DNA of 64,000 bases from a virus: positions 1-64,000 of the IMG/VR virus record IMGVR_UViG_3300045421_000337. The stretch is one strand, 5' to 3'. Below the pieces are notes generated by a model that saw only the letters and a list, made by a program, of their open reading frames with translations, had not been told where the DNA came from and made no database searches. Each line of letters opens with the position of its first letter. Position 1 is the stretch's first letter. The translations under genes were made by a program, and so were the position numbers. This document shows, in pieces, positions 7,221 to 15,924 of this stretch.

Positions 7221-8168
7221 ATGAAATCAGATCTGATTCATTATGGAATGGGTATAGTTTGTTTCCCTAATGCCATAAGCGTGGATCAAGATTCTGTTAT
7301 TCCATATTTGGCTTCTTTAAAAGAAAAAGCAATTGAAGAAGACTATACAATTGTGAAAGAAGATGAGGAAACTTCTTACGCCATAAATAGGAGTGGTCAC
7401 AGATACTTGATTTCAGATATTAACAAATCTGCTAGTCATATAATGAATTTTGTAGATAATAATACCCCAAAAAATATAGTTAATTTTTTTAAAAATTGTG
7501 AAGATATTATTTATGCCAGTCTTCTAAAATACATAGAAATTTATCCAATGATATTAAGAAATATATGGTGGAAAACATTAGGTCATGTTTTAGCCTATGG
7601 TCCTGGTAGCGATATGGGCATGCATAACGACAATGACGTTAATTATCAACCTGGTTTTGAGCCAGATCTTCAATTGGCTACCAGAAATGTGGTCGGAGCA
7701 ATAATTTATTTAAATTCTTCTGTAAAAAATAAAGAAGATATAATTAAACATGAATATAATAATGGAGAAATAATTTTCCCATATGCCAAAGCAAATCACA
7801 CACCAAAAGCTGGTGATGTTTTAATTTTTCCTTCAAATTATTTAGGAACCCATGAAATAGAACCTTGCCAGAACGGAAGTCGATATGCATACATAGGATA
7901 TTTTGCACAAGGCTCTTCCCATTCTGATAGGGGCATATTTATTACCAATGAAGAGCTTCCAATAGGAACTCAAGGCCAAATTTGGCTTAAGACACTTAGG
8001 GAAGACTATATTTCATATATACTAGACAAGTATGGATATGAAGACTTAGAGGTAGCTTCGCGTGATTCTAGATTAAATCATATTCTTAGACCAACTATAT
8101 TGAGACCAAATAGTAGTGGAACTAGTGAAAATGTCCCGCACAAAAAAGGAAAAAATGAAAAACAATAA
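7221..8168 (+). CDS. 2OG-Fe(II) oxygenase, tandem paralogue 2
   Basis: A 315-residue paralogue. Shared opening YGMGIVCFPNAISVDQD (8-24), core IWWKTLGHVLAYGPGSDMG, iron ligands H135-N-D137 (MHNDND), KAGDVLIFPSNY, distal H211 (GTHEIEP) and R221 (GSRYAYIGYFAQG). A C-terminal extension after residue 235 contains IWLKTLREDYISYILDKYGY, resembling the extension of the next paralogue. The gene is visibly more AT-rich than the structural genes. There is no strong ribosome site before ATG 7221, so translation may be coupled to the gene upstream (10-base gap). All cofactor residues are intact, so it should be active. Confidence 0.85.
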   Translation: MKSDLIHYGMGIVCFPNAISVDQDSVIPYLASLKEKAIEEDYTIVKEDEETSYAINRSGHRYLISDINKSASHIMNFVDNNTPKNIVNFFKNCEDIIYASLLKYIEIYPMILRNIWWKTLGHVLAYGPGSDMGMHNDNDVNYQPGFEPDLQLATRNVVGAIIYLNSSVKNKEDIIKHEYNNGEIIFPYAKANHTPKAGDVLIFPSNYLGTHEIEPCQNGSRYAYIGYFAQGSSHSDRGIFITNEELPIGTQGQIWLKTLREDYISYILDKYGYEDLEVASRDSRLNHILRPTILRPNSSGTSENVPHKKGKNEKQ

Positions 8169-9030
8169 TGTAGAAGCAGAGCATCTTGGTGGAGGTGTTG
8201 TAGTTTTTAGATCAGCCTTAGATCTTGATTGGAAATATATATTGGAGTTTGCAAGAGACTCAATTAATAAAGAAAAAGGCGATATGTATAAACTGGCAAT
8301 TAATCCAGAAACAAAAGAAGAGTGCTACATAAATAAGAGTGGATATTTTTTTGGAAAAGATTCCGTAGAACAAATGCCTGGAAGAGGATCTGCAATACAT
8401 AGGTACGCAGATGAAAAATTTAAAGAAATATTTGATTTTATTGAAGAAGCAAAAGATGGTTATTTACTTAAGTATTTTGAGTTATTTCCACTGGCAGTCA
8501 AATGCGTTTGGTGGAAGGTAAAAGGGCACATTGTCCAGTATAAAAAGGGGGTTTATCTTGGCTCTCATTCTGATGTAAGTGCAGATTATGTTTACGACGT
8601 TTGGACACCGATAGATCAACTGGCAACAAGAAACTCTGTTAGTACAGTTTTTTATTTAAATGACTGTGTTGATTCAATATCTCAAATAGATGAAACAAAT
8701 TTTTCTGGTGGTCATCACTATTTTAATTATCTTGACATTGACTTCAAACCTCAAAAAGGTGATATATTGTTTTTTCCATCCAATTACATAGCAGCGCACG
8801 AAGTAAAACCAGTTGAATCTGGAGAAAGATATTCTTATTTAGGATGGTACAGTCATGGAACTCCAAATGAAAAAGTAGGAGAATCTGTAACTGATCCATT
8901 AAAAGAACCCGAAATGTCAAAAACTTCCACAAATCTCTACATGCCAACACTAATAGAAGATTATAAAAAGTTCCTTAAACAAAGAGGATATTCTGAATAC
9001 TCGGAGCATTTTAGAATAGTGAGTCAATAA
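8155..9030 (+). CDS. 2OG-Fe(II) oxygenase, tandem paralogue 3
   Basis: A 291-residue paralogue. I chose ATG 8155 because AAAGGA lies directly upstream and the product then begins MKNNNVEAEHLGGGVVVF, matching its paralogues; an in-frame ATG-type start at 8116 lacks such a site. Core VWWKVKGHIVQYKKG, iron ligands H138-S-D140 (LGSHSDVS), KPQKGDILFFPSNY, distal H215 (AAHEVKP), R225 (GERYSYLGWYSHG). The C-terminal YMPTLIEDYKKFLKQRGY helix parallels paralogue 2. The start overlaps the previous gene by 14 bases and the stop overlaps the next ATG by one. Active site complete; substrate unknown. Confidence 0.85.
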   Translation: MKNNNVEAEHLGGGVVVFRSALDLDWKYILEFARDSINKEKGDMYKLAINPETKEECYINKSGYFFGKDSVEQMPGRGSAIHRYADEKFKEIFDFIEEAKDGYLLKYFELFPLAVKCVWWKVKGHIVQYKKGVYLGSHSDVSADYVYDVWTPIDQLATRNSVSTVFYLNDCVDSISQIDETNFSGGHHYFNYLDIDFKPQKGDILFFPSNYIAAHEVKPVESGERYSYLGWYSHGTPNEKVGESVTDPLKEPEMSKTSTNLYMPTLIEDYKKFLKQRGYSEYSEHFRIVSQ

Positions 9031-9806
9031 TGAAAATAACAGATATGGGAAGTGGACTTTGTATAGTTGAAAATCTTTTTGATATAGATCCAAAATTTAC
9101 AATTGATTTTATAAACTTTTTAAGAAAACTTGAGCAAGGCACATTTACTTATGTTGAAGAAAATGGTAAAACCTATGCAGTAAACAAAACTGGTTTTAAA
9201 TTTGATATAAATGAGGTTTCTTTGGCTCCAGAAAGATTTATCAATCCATTGTGCAATGGACATGATGAAAAGCCAACCGCTGAACAAATAAAGCTTGTAG
9301 AAGAAATGGAATCTTGCGTTTATAAAGTTTTAGTAGAGTATTGTAAGATATATCCAGAAGCTGCGACTGTTTGCTGGTGGAGAAGTGCAGGACATTTTGC
9401 AACCTATTCAAAAGGACAGGGAATTGGCCCTCATTGCGACGACCAAGTACCGTATCAAGAAAGTCTTGGCATTGCAAATGAATATCCAAAACATGCCAAA
9501 GTAAGTGTTAATATATACTTAAACGACTGCGTTGATTCAGCGTCACAGTTAAATGGTTACAATTTTACGGGTGGACAAATAAAATTTAAACACGCAAAAT
9601 ACGAGCATAAACCAAAAATGGGAACAGCGGCAATTTACCCAGCCAACTATGTGGGAACACACGAAGTCTTACCAGTAGTAGATGGAATAAGAGTGGCATA
9701 TTTAAGCTCTTTTCTATATGGAAGTCCAGAAAACTCTCATCCAAATGATGGTAGAATATGGATGAAAAACCTTAAAAAAGACTCACTTTTCTTTCAAAAA
9801 CACTAG
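9030..9806 (+). CDS. 2OG-Fe(II) oxygenase, tandem paralogue 4
   Basis: A 258-residue paralogue, the shortest of the four and lacking most of the C-terminal extension. Opening MGSGLCIVENLFDIDP, core CWWRSAGHFATYSKGQGIG, iron ligands H135-C-D137 (GPHCDDQV), KPKMGTAAIYPANY, distal H211 (GTHEVLP), R221 (GIRVAYLSSFLYG). The GDIIFFP core strand of the others is altered to GTAAIYP, so it is the most diverged at the jelly-roll. Its ATG overlaps the previous stop (TAATGA). Last gene of the accessory operon; a 54-base gap with an AATATTACTA element separates it from the neck genes. Confidence 0.85.
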   Translation: MKITDMGSGLCIVENLFDIDPKFTIDFINFLRKLEQGTFTYVEENGKTYAVNKTGFKFDINEVSLAPERFINPLCNGHDEKPTAEQIKLVEEMESCVYKVLVEYCKIYPEAATVCWWRSAGHFATYSKGQGIGPHCDDQVPYQESLGIANEYPKHAKVSVNIYLNDCVDSASQLNGYNFTGGQIKFKHAKYEHKPKMGTAAIYPANYVGTHEVLPVVDGIRVAYLSSFLYGSPENSHPNDGRIWMKNLKKDSLFFQKH

Positions 9807-9823
9807 GAATATATTAAAAATAT

Positions 9824-9833
9824 AATATTACTA
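9824..9833 (+). promoter_or_regulatory. Intergenic AATATTACTA element, copy 2
   Basis: Same 10-base string as at 2588, 27 bases before ATG 9861 (26 bases at copy 1). Two TATAAT hexamers (9821 and 9845) also lie in this gap, so a promoter for the neck genes is likely here even though the exact -10 cannot be chosen. Confidence 0.35.
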
Positions 9834-9860
9834 TTATGGTAGTTATAATTAGGAGCCGCC

Positions 9861-10145
9861 ATGTTTTACGGAAGTCCAATAAACTACAATCAAAGTAGAT
9901 ATTCCTATATTGGAACCTTATACATATACGTGCCTGGAAATTCAAATCCAATTACCGTATCCAACGTATCGGTTTTTTATGCTATAAATGAAGATTACTC
10001 TAATTTAACTACTATTACGTTGGTTAGTTTAGAAGTTCAAAACAACGCAATAATTACAGTTGTTCCAGAAAATGAAGACTACACGGCATTATTAACTGCA
10101 GAGGTTATATATATAACTGGAGCAAATGAAATAGCAGTAGGTTGA
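9861..10145 (+). CDS. Small beta-rich protein of unknown function
   Basis: A 94-residue protein with alternating hydrophobic strands (YIGTLYIYVPG, ITVSNVSVFYAI, TITLVSLEVQNNAIITVV, LLTAEVIYI) and no charged catalytic cluster. It has a strong ribosome site (AGGAG, six bases before ATG) and its own upstream gap, which suggests good expression. Sitting at the head of the neck-gene block, it could be a capsid or neck decoration protein, but nothing in the sequence proves this. Small and acidic; no signal peptide or membrane helix. Confidence 0.55.
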   Translation: MFYGSPINYNQSRYSYIGTLYIYVPGNSNPITVSNVSVFYAINEDYSNLTTITLVSLEVQNNAIITVVPENEDYTALLTAEVIYITGANEIAVG

Positions 10146-10192
10146 TAATACTTTTACTATATTATTATATTTTGATTTAAAATTGGAGACTT

Positions 10193-11101
10193 ATGTCTAC
10201 TAGCAATGTGCTTGTAAATGACACTGTAAAATTAAAAGTAAAGTTTCTTGACCAAAATTCCAACGGGAATCAGGTTGATGCCACCATGACCACTGTTAGT
10301 GTTAGAATTGTTAATTCAAAAGAACAAGAAATAGTCAACACATTAGCTACTCCCCATAATGGTTCAACTTCTGAGTATTTTTATAACTTTACCCCAACAC
10401 AGCCTGGAGCCTATGCCGTAACATTTACTGGGGTTACTGCAACAACACCATATAAAACAATTATTTCAAGAACTAACATATACGCTAGTACAAGTACGGC
10501 TGAATATAAGCCGACTGTTACCTTAAGGTTAGACGAAACAATTATGTTTGCCCCAGATTTAACGCCACTTTATCTTGATCCAGAAGAACTGCTACCAATT
10601 TTTCCAGACGCATCTTTAATTGAGATTGGGGAAATGATCTATCATTATTCTGTAGAGATAAAAGAAATTTATAAACTCAATGATGATATAGACGGATCAA
10701 CACTGCCATTTACAATACTAGAATACATAAAAGCTGCTACTGCATGTGAACTTAGTAGAACATATGGCCTTGGTGGCGACGATGAGTTGTCTTTAAAATT
10801 GGCTGACTTAGAAATAACCAATAGATCAGCACCTAGAGAGGTGGCAACCAGGTCAAATGCAACAACTTGGTGCCAGATAGCCGCTGCTCTTAGGAGAGAG
10901 GTTTTAGCCAAAAAGGTTTCTATGAAGGGTGTAATGCCAAAAGGATTTCCTTCAGCAAAAACAAAAACTTCAGGGAAAAGAATTGATCCATCTACAGGCA
11001 AATATGTTTATCTTTCTGATATAGAATTATATGGTCCAGGTAGAGCAGTCACCGTAAAAGACGAGCCAAGTTTTGATAGAGATTTAAGGCAGTATGATTA
11101 A
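10193..11101 (+). CDS. Putative head-tail connector with N-terminal Ig-like domain
   Basis: A 302-residue protein in two parts. Residues 1-105 form an Ig-like beta sandwich (VNDTVKLKVKFLDQNSNG ... TPTQPGAYAVTFTGV), similar in style to the N-terminus of the 11477 protein. Residues 130-240 are helical (LIEIGEMIYHYSVEIKEIY, FTILEYIKAATACELSRTYG, WCQIAAALRREVLAKK), as in HK97 gp6-type adaptor subunits that sit under the portal. The gene order adaptor, stopper, sheath, terminator supports the assignment. A polar C-terminal tail follows. It starts after GGAG and overlaps the next gene by eight bases. Alternative: another neck component. Confidence 0.5.
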   Translation: MSTSNVLVNDTVKLKVKFLDQNSNGNQVDATMTTVSVRIVNSKEQEIVNTLATPHNGSTSEYFYNFTPTQPGAYAVTFTGVTATTPYKTIISRTNIYASTSTAEYKPTVTLRLDETIMFAPDLTPLYLDPEELLPIFPDASLIEIGEMIYHYSVEIKEIYKLNDDIDGSTLPFTILEYIKAATACELSRTYGLGGDDELSLKLADLEITNRSAPREVATRSNATTWCQIAAALRREVLAKKVSMKGVMPKGFPSAKTKTSGKRIDPSTGKYVYLSDIELYGPGRAVTVKDEPSFDRDLRQYD

Positions 11102-11474
11102 TTCTAATTCAATATTTAAAAAAATTCTAAAAGAATGGGGACATGACATTCTACTTCAGAGACGACTTTCTGATGATGGGATGTATTCTGATAGATTTGA
11201 AAAAATAACCACAAGACATGTGACAGCCGCATCAAGGTATTTGGCTTCAACCAAAGAAGAAAGAACGGAAGGGTTACTAGTAAATTCAGATAGAATTTAT
11301 TATTTTGAATCAGTGGTCAACCCAAAACCAGGAGACAGAATATATGAAGAATCAGAATCCTTATTGGAAGACTACTCCCTATATCTTATAGAAGAATGCT
11401 ATCCAGTAAGGGGTAGATATGGAAAAATAGATTTTTGGACAGTCGGTGCAACAAAAGAAGAACCAGCAAATTAA
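11094..11474 (+). CDS. Putative head-closure (stopper) protein
   Basis: A 126-residue protein with the layout of head-completion proteins of the SPP1 gp16 type: an N-terminal helix (FKKILKEWGHDILLQRRL), then a small barrel with EGLLVNSDRIYYFES, PKPGDRIYEE and a final YLIEECYPVRGRYGKIDFW strand pair. Such proteins close the neck after packaging and provide the docking ring for the tail. Length and place directly after the adaptor candidate fit. The start overlaps the end of the previous gene by eight bases, indicating coupled translation. Confidence 0.6.
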   Translation: MINSNSIFKKILKEWGHDILLQRRLSDDGMYSDRFEKITTRHVTAASRYLASTKEERTEGLLVNSDRIYYFESVVNPKPGDRIYEESESLLEDYSLYLIEECYPVRGRYGKIDFWTVGATKEEPAN

Positions 11475-11476
11475 TC

Positions 11477-13090
11477 ATGTTAGTAGCAAATCCATCTCAA
11501 GAGCTCACAATACCTTTTGTTTATAGATCGGGCTATGACTATGTTGATCCATCAACTAATATTTCCGTTTTTTTAAGGAGAGGTTTTAACTCAGGTGGAG
11601 CAAATATATTCGGTCCACAAATATTTTTCATAGATGCAGCGCTAGCTTCCACTCCACAGTACAAGCAAACATTTAGCGATGGAAGTTCCATAACAAGAGT
11701 ATCTGAAGGTTCTTATTTGCTCCTCGCCAAAATTCCAGCAAACATATTTCCTGGACAATATACAGTTGCCATAACAGCATCAGTAGACGGTGTTTTGGAC
11801 ATAAAAGAGATACCTGTAACAATAAAAAAAAGCGCTTCAAGTCCAGATGATTGGAGTTCAACTCCAAACTATTCCAATTATTCTATGGTTGAAAAATCAG
11901 TTTTATTAAATGAAAAGTCAAAATATAGAGAAATAGGACAATTTGAAACAAATAATGTTTTACTAATAGGACATACAGATGCAGTTGAGCCATACGGAAT
12001 ACAAAAAATAAGATCAATTCAAGAAGCTATAGATACATTAAGGGCAGATTATAATTCACCTCTTTTAAGAGGGGTATTTGACGCCTACAGCTGTGGTGCA
12101 AGGGATATATACATTATGTCATGTGGGTATATGAGCGAATATGTTGATAATGTCGCAGAAAGAAATGTAAAAATATTCAAAGATACTTTTAATGATACAT
12201 TTAGCTTTTACGAATCACACTATAATAGATTAGCAGAATGTTATAATCTTATAGAGCAATATGAATTTATAGATATAATAGTTCCACTTGAAGCATCTAT
12301 GATTAATACAGGGGATGTTAATTACGCAAAACAATTATCGCTAGTTTGCAATAGAATACAGGAAAATACCGGCGAAATAACCATGGGAATACTTGGGTCA
12401 AGAAATCAAGGGATGTCTTATTCTGACATTCCCGTTCTTTTGTCCAAAAATTTTGAAATACCTAGTAGTGTTGATTCTGATGGTTTTATTACAGAAGACT
12501 ATGGAAAACATATAATCCTTGTTTATGGGGAAGCTGTGTTTAATCATAAGCAAATGCAAAGATCGTATACTGCTTCTGTTGCAGCTGCAGTTGCTGGCAT
12601 GTTAAGTTCTACTCAAGTAAATATAGGATTAAGCAAACAAAGAATACCGTCAGCTCTTTCAATTTATGGGAATGATCCAAAAATCAACGAAGTCAAAGCC
12701 TTGTTTGAAAAAGGAGTAAATTGCATAACAAGAGGAGGCAGGTCAAGAAGATTTATAGGTCAATATGACGTATATTTGAGCGGAGATATAACTAAGTCTA
12801 TTAGTGAAAACTTTAAAGATTCTTCTAATGTTAGACTTGCAGCAATGCTAATATCAGAAGTGCAATCAATCGGAAATAATGCAATAGGAAAATTTAATTA
12901 CAGTAAAGCTAATTCAACAGTAGAATCTCTTCTTAAATATCTAAAACAATTAGATATAGTTAGGAACTATAAATTAGAAATGTATGGTGATAAGCAAATT
13001 AAAGGAAAAATGTATTTTAATATAACAGTTCAATCTTCAAGAACTTTGAGGGAAATTTCATTTAATATTGCCACAGGAAGAGGTGTATAA
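11477..13090 (+). CDS. Tail sheath-like protein A, with N-terminal Ig-like domain
   Basis: A 537-residue protein. Residues 1-120 are an Ig-like domain (ELTIPFVYRSG ... IFPGQYTVAITASVDGV). The rest has sheath features: IQEAIDTLRADY and RGVFDAYSCGARDIYIM (oligomerisation handshake region), the helix YTASVAAAVAGMLSST, then EKGVNCITRGGRSRRFIGQY and a C-terminal domain with NSTVESLLKYLKQLDIVRNY and GKMYFNITVQSSRTLREISF, as in sheath domain I. It is unlike the shorter sheath at 13926. It may form a special ring, for example the top cap of the sheath next to the neck. I start at ATG 11477; a frame extension to TTG 11435 would contain a CGG codon and overlaps the previous gene. Confidence 0.7.
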   Translation: MLVANPSQELTIPFVYRSGYDYVDPSTNISVFLRRGFNSGGANIFGPQIFFIDAALASTPQYKQTFSDGSSITRVSEGSYLLLAKIPANIFPGQYTVAITASVDGVLDIKEIPVTIKKSASSPDDWSSTPNYSNYSMVEKSVLLNEKSKYREIGQFETNNVLLIGHTDAVEPYGIQKIRSIQEAIDTLRADYNSPLLRGVFDAYSCGARDIYIMSCGYMSEYVDNVAERNVKIFKDTFNDTFSFYESHYNRLAECYNLIEQYEFIDIIVPLEASMINTGDVNYAKQLSLVCNRIQENTGEITMGILGSRNQGMSYSDIPVLLSKNFEIPSSVDSDGFITEDYGKHIILVYGEAVFNHKQMQRSYTASVAAAVAGMLSSTQVNIGLSKQRIPSALSIYGNDPKINEVKALFEKGVNCITRGGRSRRFIGQYDVYLSGDITKSISENFKDSSNVRLAAMLISEVQSIGNNAIGKFNYSKANSTVESLLKYLKQLDIVRNYKLEMYGDKQIKGKMYFNITVQSSRTLREISFNIATGRGV

Positions 13091-13833
13091 TGCCACAAAA
13101 TCCAATAAGATTTCCAGTTCCAAATATCAATGAAATAAACCATAATAGGCTTGGTGGACCCCCACTTCAGGCTCATGGCAATTTGACCTATATTGAGTTT
13201 ATAACTGTTGTAAAATCACTGTGGGAAAACGCCTATCCAATGATTAAAATTAAACCAACTCAATCAGGAGACTATGCAGAATATCCAGTTATAGTATATG
13301 GTTTGGAACTTAAAAGGGCTCATTCTGTTGAGCCAAAGCCAAAAACAAGGATATCTCCAAGTGAAAACTTTGCAATATATGGTCAAAGATTTCAAAATAT
13401 AATATCTTTTTCAATTATTACAAAATCTGAATCTGGTAAATTAAAAGGAGCGCTTGCGAGATATTCAGGTCCAGAGGCGGCAGACAAAATAATGGAAACT
13501 TTTGAAGACTTTATGCTGGAACATACTCCTGTTTTTAAAAGATTAGGAGCCTCTGAGTTTGTATACGCTAGAAGACTATCTGATTCTGAGGAAAACAGGG
13601 AATCAACAGATATTTGTAAAAGAACAGTAACCTATATGTTGACGACCGAAAAGCTTATCGGTATGGAAATAGAAAAAATAGAAAAAATAGTAATAGATGT
13701 AAGAAGGTATATGGCTTATGAAAAAGAACTATGGGATAGTTTTTATGATTTTGACAATAGCGCCACCCCCTCATATGAGAACACAGAATTAAACATAATA
13801 GACCTGCATCAAAGTGCAACTCCAGATTCATAA
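13090..13833 (+). CDS. Putative tail terminator / tail-completion protein
   Basis: A 247-residue protein. The middle (LTYIEFITVVKSLWENAY, then QNIISFSIITKS, PEAADKIMETFEDFMLEHTP and TVTYMLTTEKLIGMEIEKIE) matches the alpha/beta order of tail-completion proteins in myoviruses, which cap the tube and join it to the neck. The N-terminal 30 residues are Pro- and Asn-rich and probably extended; the last 45 residues are acidic and disordered. ATG overlaps the stop of sheath-like protein A (TAATG). Position between neck and sheath genes supports the call; I see no decisive motif. Confidence 0.5.
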   Translation: MPQNPIRFPVPNINEINHNRLGGPPLQAHGNLTYIEFITVVKSLWENAYPMIKIKPTQSGDYAEYPVIVYGLELKRAHSVEPKPKTRISPSENFAIYGQRFQNIISFSIITKSESGKLKGALARYSGPEAADKIMETFEDFMLEHTPVFKRLGASEFVYARRLSDSEENRESTDICKRTVTYMLTTEKLIGMEIEKIEKIVIDVRRYMAYEKELWDSFYDFDNSATPSYENTELNIIDLHQSATPDS

Positions 13834-13848
13834 TTTTTATATTGTAGT

Positions 13849-13880
13849 TTGTTTTTAAGCTATGGTCATTACTATAAATA
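13849..13880 (+). promoter_or_regulatory. Putative promoter of the sheath gene
   Basis: TTGTTT (13849) and TATAAA (13873) are 18 bases apart in the 92-base gap before the sheath gene. The second element is part of TATAAATA, identical to the T4-type late promoter octamer. It lies 45 bases before the ATG, which has GGAGG upstream. The gap also holds an ATTACTATA string. Confidence 0.4.
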
Positions 13881-13925
13881 CGAAGTAAAAAGATATTGTC
13901 GCTGCAAGCGGAGGTTTAAAAGCTA

Positions 13926-15182
13926 ATGGCTCTACCAGGTGTAAAAACAGTTATTAAAGACAGATTCTATAGCATCTCTCGTCAAGATATCCCAGTTGGC
14001 CCAAGAGTTGTTCTCATTACCAAAAGAAGCACTGATGATGGTACGGGTAACGTAAAAGATCTTGACGTTGTTCAAGCAACATCAGAACAGGACGTTATTA
14101 CAGCATTTGGAGAAGATTCAGATGCTCACAGAGGTTATTTTGAGTTGATTGCTGGTGGAGCAGAAAGAATTCACATTGTTCCACTGCCAGCAGATTCATC
14201 TTTTAATCACACTACTGGATCAATAACAAGCGCAACATACGCTGCTTCTGGTGGCGGAAATGTTTTTGATGCAGCGTTTGAGGCAGCAGAAGCAGCACAG
14301 CCAGATATTATTGTCCCTTGGGGTCGTGGCTCACACCCAGATGAGTGGGAAAATCCAGCAACTCCTTCAAATGACCCAGAATTTGGTTTTTATGCAAACA
14401 ACGGCACTGGTACTGGTAGTTGGGCTCTTAAGGTCGCAACTAAGGTTAACGAAATTTCTCAAAACTCACGCTCCTGCTTTGCGGTTATGGGAATAAAACC
14501 GTATGTTGGAACAAGTGAGTTTATGACTCCGGCTCAAGTATCATCACACATTTACAACTCCAACGCAGGTCCAGCAAATTTGATCTCCAGAGATTCTGGT
14601 TCAATGACAGAAATTGGTAGACATCTTGTTGTAATCGCAGCCGAAGCTAAGCCAGTGAATTATGATACTTCTTGGGGTTACGCAAACGGAGCATCAGCTT
14701 TTGCTGCCGCAATAAGTAGAATGTCATCGTTTACATCACCAGTAAACAAGACCGCTTATAACGTTGCCCAACTAAGATACAATCCTACTAGAACACAGCA
14801 AGAAAAACTTGCTGATCTTGGCGTAAACTTTATTGCTCTTAACTTCAATAAGATTCCAGTTTTTGTTGAAGGTTTGACAATGGCTGGATCATCATCGGAT
14901 TACACAAGAGTTTCTACAATGAGAATTGTCACGGAAGCTGCGCTTCTCGTGAGACAAGTGTGCCAGAAGTTTGTTGGCGAAGCATCGACGTTGCAAACAC
15001 GCAACTCAATGGAAACTGCAATTACTTCTGCACTACGCGGCATGCAACAAGTAGGTGCCTTGCTGGATAGTGACTTCACAGTAAGTTACTTCCCAGCTGA
15101 AAACAAGGCGTTTGTTGATCTCGTGCTGACACCAGCATTTGAACTCAAGAACATTGAGGTTCAAGTGGCTGTAACAATATAA
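13926..15182 (+). CDS. Tail sheath protein
   Basis: A 418-residue main sheath subunit. The N-terminus MALPGVKTVIKDRFYSISRQ is the usual extended sheath linker, followed by VVLITKRSTD and a domain with TSEQDVITAFGEDSDAHRGY. The centre has PDIIVPWGRGSHP and AFAAAISRMSSFTSPVNKT, matching the A.AG..A..D....P...N block of sheath proteins. The C-terminus (DYTRVSTMRIVTEAALLVRQ, LRGMQQVGALLDSDF, FVDLVLTPAFELKNIEVQV) is the conserved strand-exchange domain. It has its own promoter-like gap, a GGAGG ribosome site and a more GC-rich, even codon choice than its neighbours, as expected for an abundant virion protein. Contraction of this layer drives injection. Confidence 0.85.
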   Translation: MALPGVKTVIKDRFYSISRQDIPVGPRVVLITKRSTDDGTGNVKDLDVVQATSEQDVITAFGEDSDAHRGYFELIAGGAERIHIVPLPADSSFNHTTGSITSATYAASGGGNVFDAAFEAAEAAQPDIIVPWGRGSHPDEWENPATPSNDPEFGFYANNGTGTGSWALKVATKVNEISQNSRSCFAVMGIKPYVGTSEFMTPAQVSSHIYNSNAGPANLISRDSGSMTEIGRHLVVIAAEAKPVNYDTSWGYANGASAFAAAISRMSSFTSPVNKTAYNVAQLRYNPTRTQQEKLADLGVNFIALNFNKIPVFVEGLTMAGSSSDYTRVSTMRIVTEAALLVRQVCQKFVGEASTLQTRNSMETAITSALRGMQQVGALLDSDFTVSYFPAENKAFVDLVLTPAFELKNIEVQVAVTI

Positions 15183-15221
15183 TAAAAACATTAACTAATA
15201 TACCGAATTGGAGGGTATACA

Positions 15222-15920
15222 ATGGCAGGTGCAGACTACTACGACAGTGCGGTTAATAAGTATCTCAATACTTACACCACATTTTCAGGCGCAGATATAG
15301 TTGCCACTTTTGGTGGCGTTGAAATCGGCGCACTATCAGGAATCACTTTCTCGGTAACCAGAGAAAAGGCTCCTATTTATACAATGGGTTCACCAAACCC
15401 AAGATCTTTCTCAAGAGGAAAGCGTGGAATAGCAGGATCGTTGATTTTTACAGTGTTTGATCGTCCAGCTCTTTATCAGATGCTAGAAGCAAATCACCAA
15501 AAAGACAACGCTCAAATGTTCTACACCAGAAGACACAATACTCTTCCTGGCGACGTAGGACATAAGCGCGGTATCGCAGAGTTCTCTTCACAGGACTCGG
15601 ATATTGTGTCACAGGTTCCATTCTACGCAGACCAAATTCCCCCATTTGACATTACGATAACCTTTGCCAACGAATACGGTCAAGGTGCAGTTCGCTCAAT
15701 CTACGGCGTAGAACTCTTGAATGAGGGCTCTGGCGCTTCAATGGATGACATTGTCATTGAGGAAACAATGACCTACGTAGCAAGAGAAATTGGTCCAATG
15801 TACAGAATTACAACGGATCAACTTGCAAACGGTAAATTTAATACAGGCGATCTGAAGGACATTATCAACAGAGACGCCGTGGCTGAAGCAGGATTGAATC
15901 CTAAGATTATCAGACCATAG
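15222..15920 (+). CDS. Tail tube protein (major), tube paralogue 1
   Basis: A 232-residue protein placed directly after the sheath, as tube genes are. The core is FGGVEIGALSGITFSVTREK, APIYTMGSPNPRSF, GKRGIAGSLIFTVFDRPAL and PPFDITITFANEYGQGAVRS followed by YGVELLNEGSGASMDDIVIE and TYVAREIGPM. The same series of motifs recurs in the next two proteins. It fits the T4 gp19-type tube fold. GGAGGG seven bases before the ATG and codon use like the sheath mark it as the abundant member. A strong hairpin follows the stop, separating it from the minor paralogues. Confidence 0.75.
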   Translation: MAGADYYDSAVNKYLNTYTTFSGADIVATFGGVEIGALSGITFSVTREKAPIYTMGSPNPRSFSRGKRGIAGSLIFTVFDRPALYQMLEANHQKDNAQMFYTRRHNTLPGDVGHKRGIAEFSSQDSDIVSQVPFYADQIPPFDITITFANEYGQGAVRSIYGVELLNEGSGASMDDIVIEETMTYVAREIGPMYRITTDQLANGKFNTGDLKDIINRDAVAEAGLNPKIIRP

Positions 15921-15924
15921 TATT

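Noticed and set aside
11435-11476. Earlier TTG start for sheath-like protein A
   Set aside because: It overlaps the stopper gene by 40 bases, has no ribosome site, and would place a CGG codon in frame, which this genome avoids.
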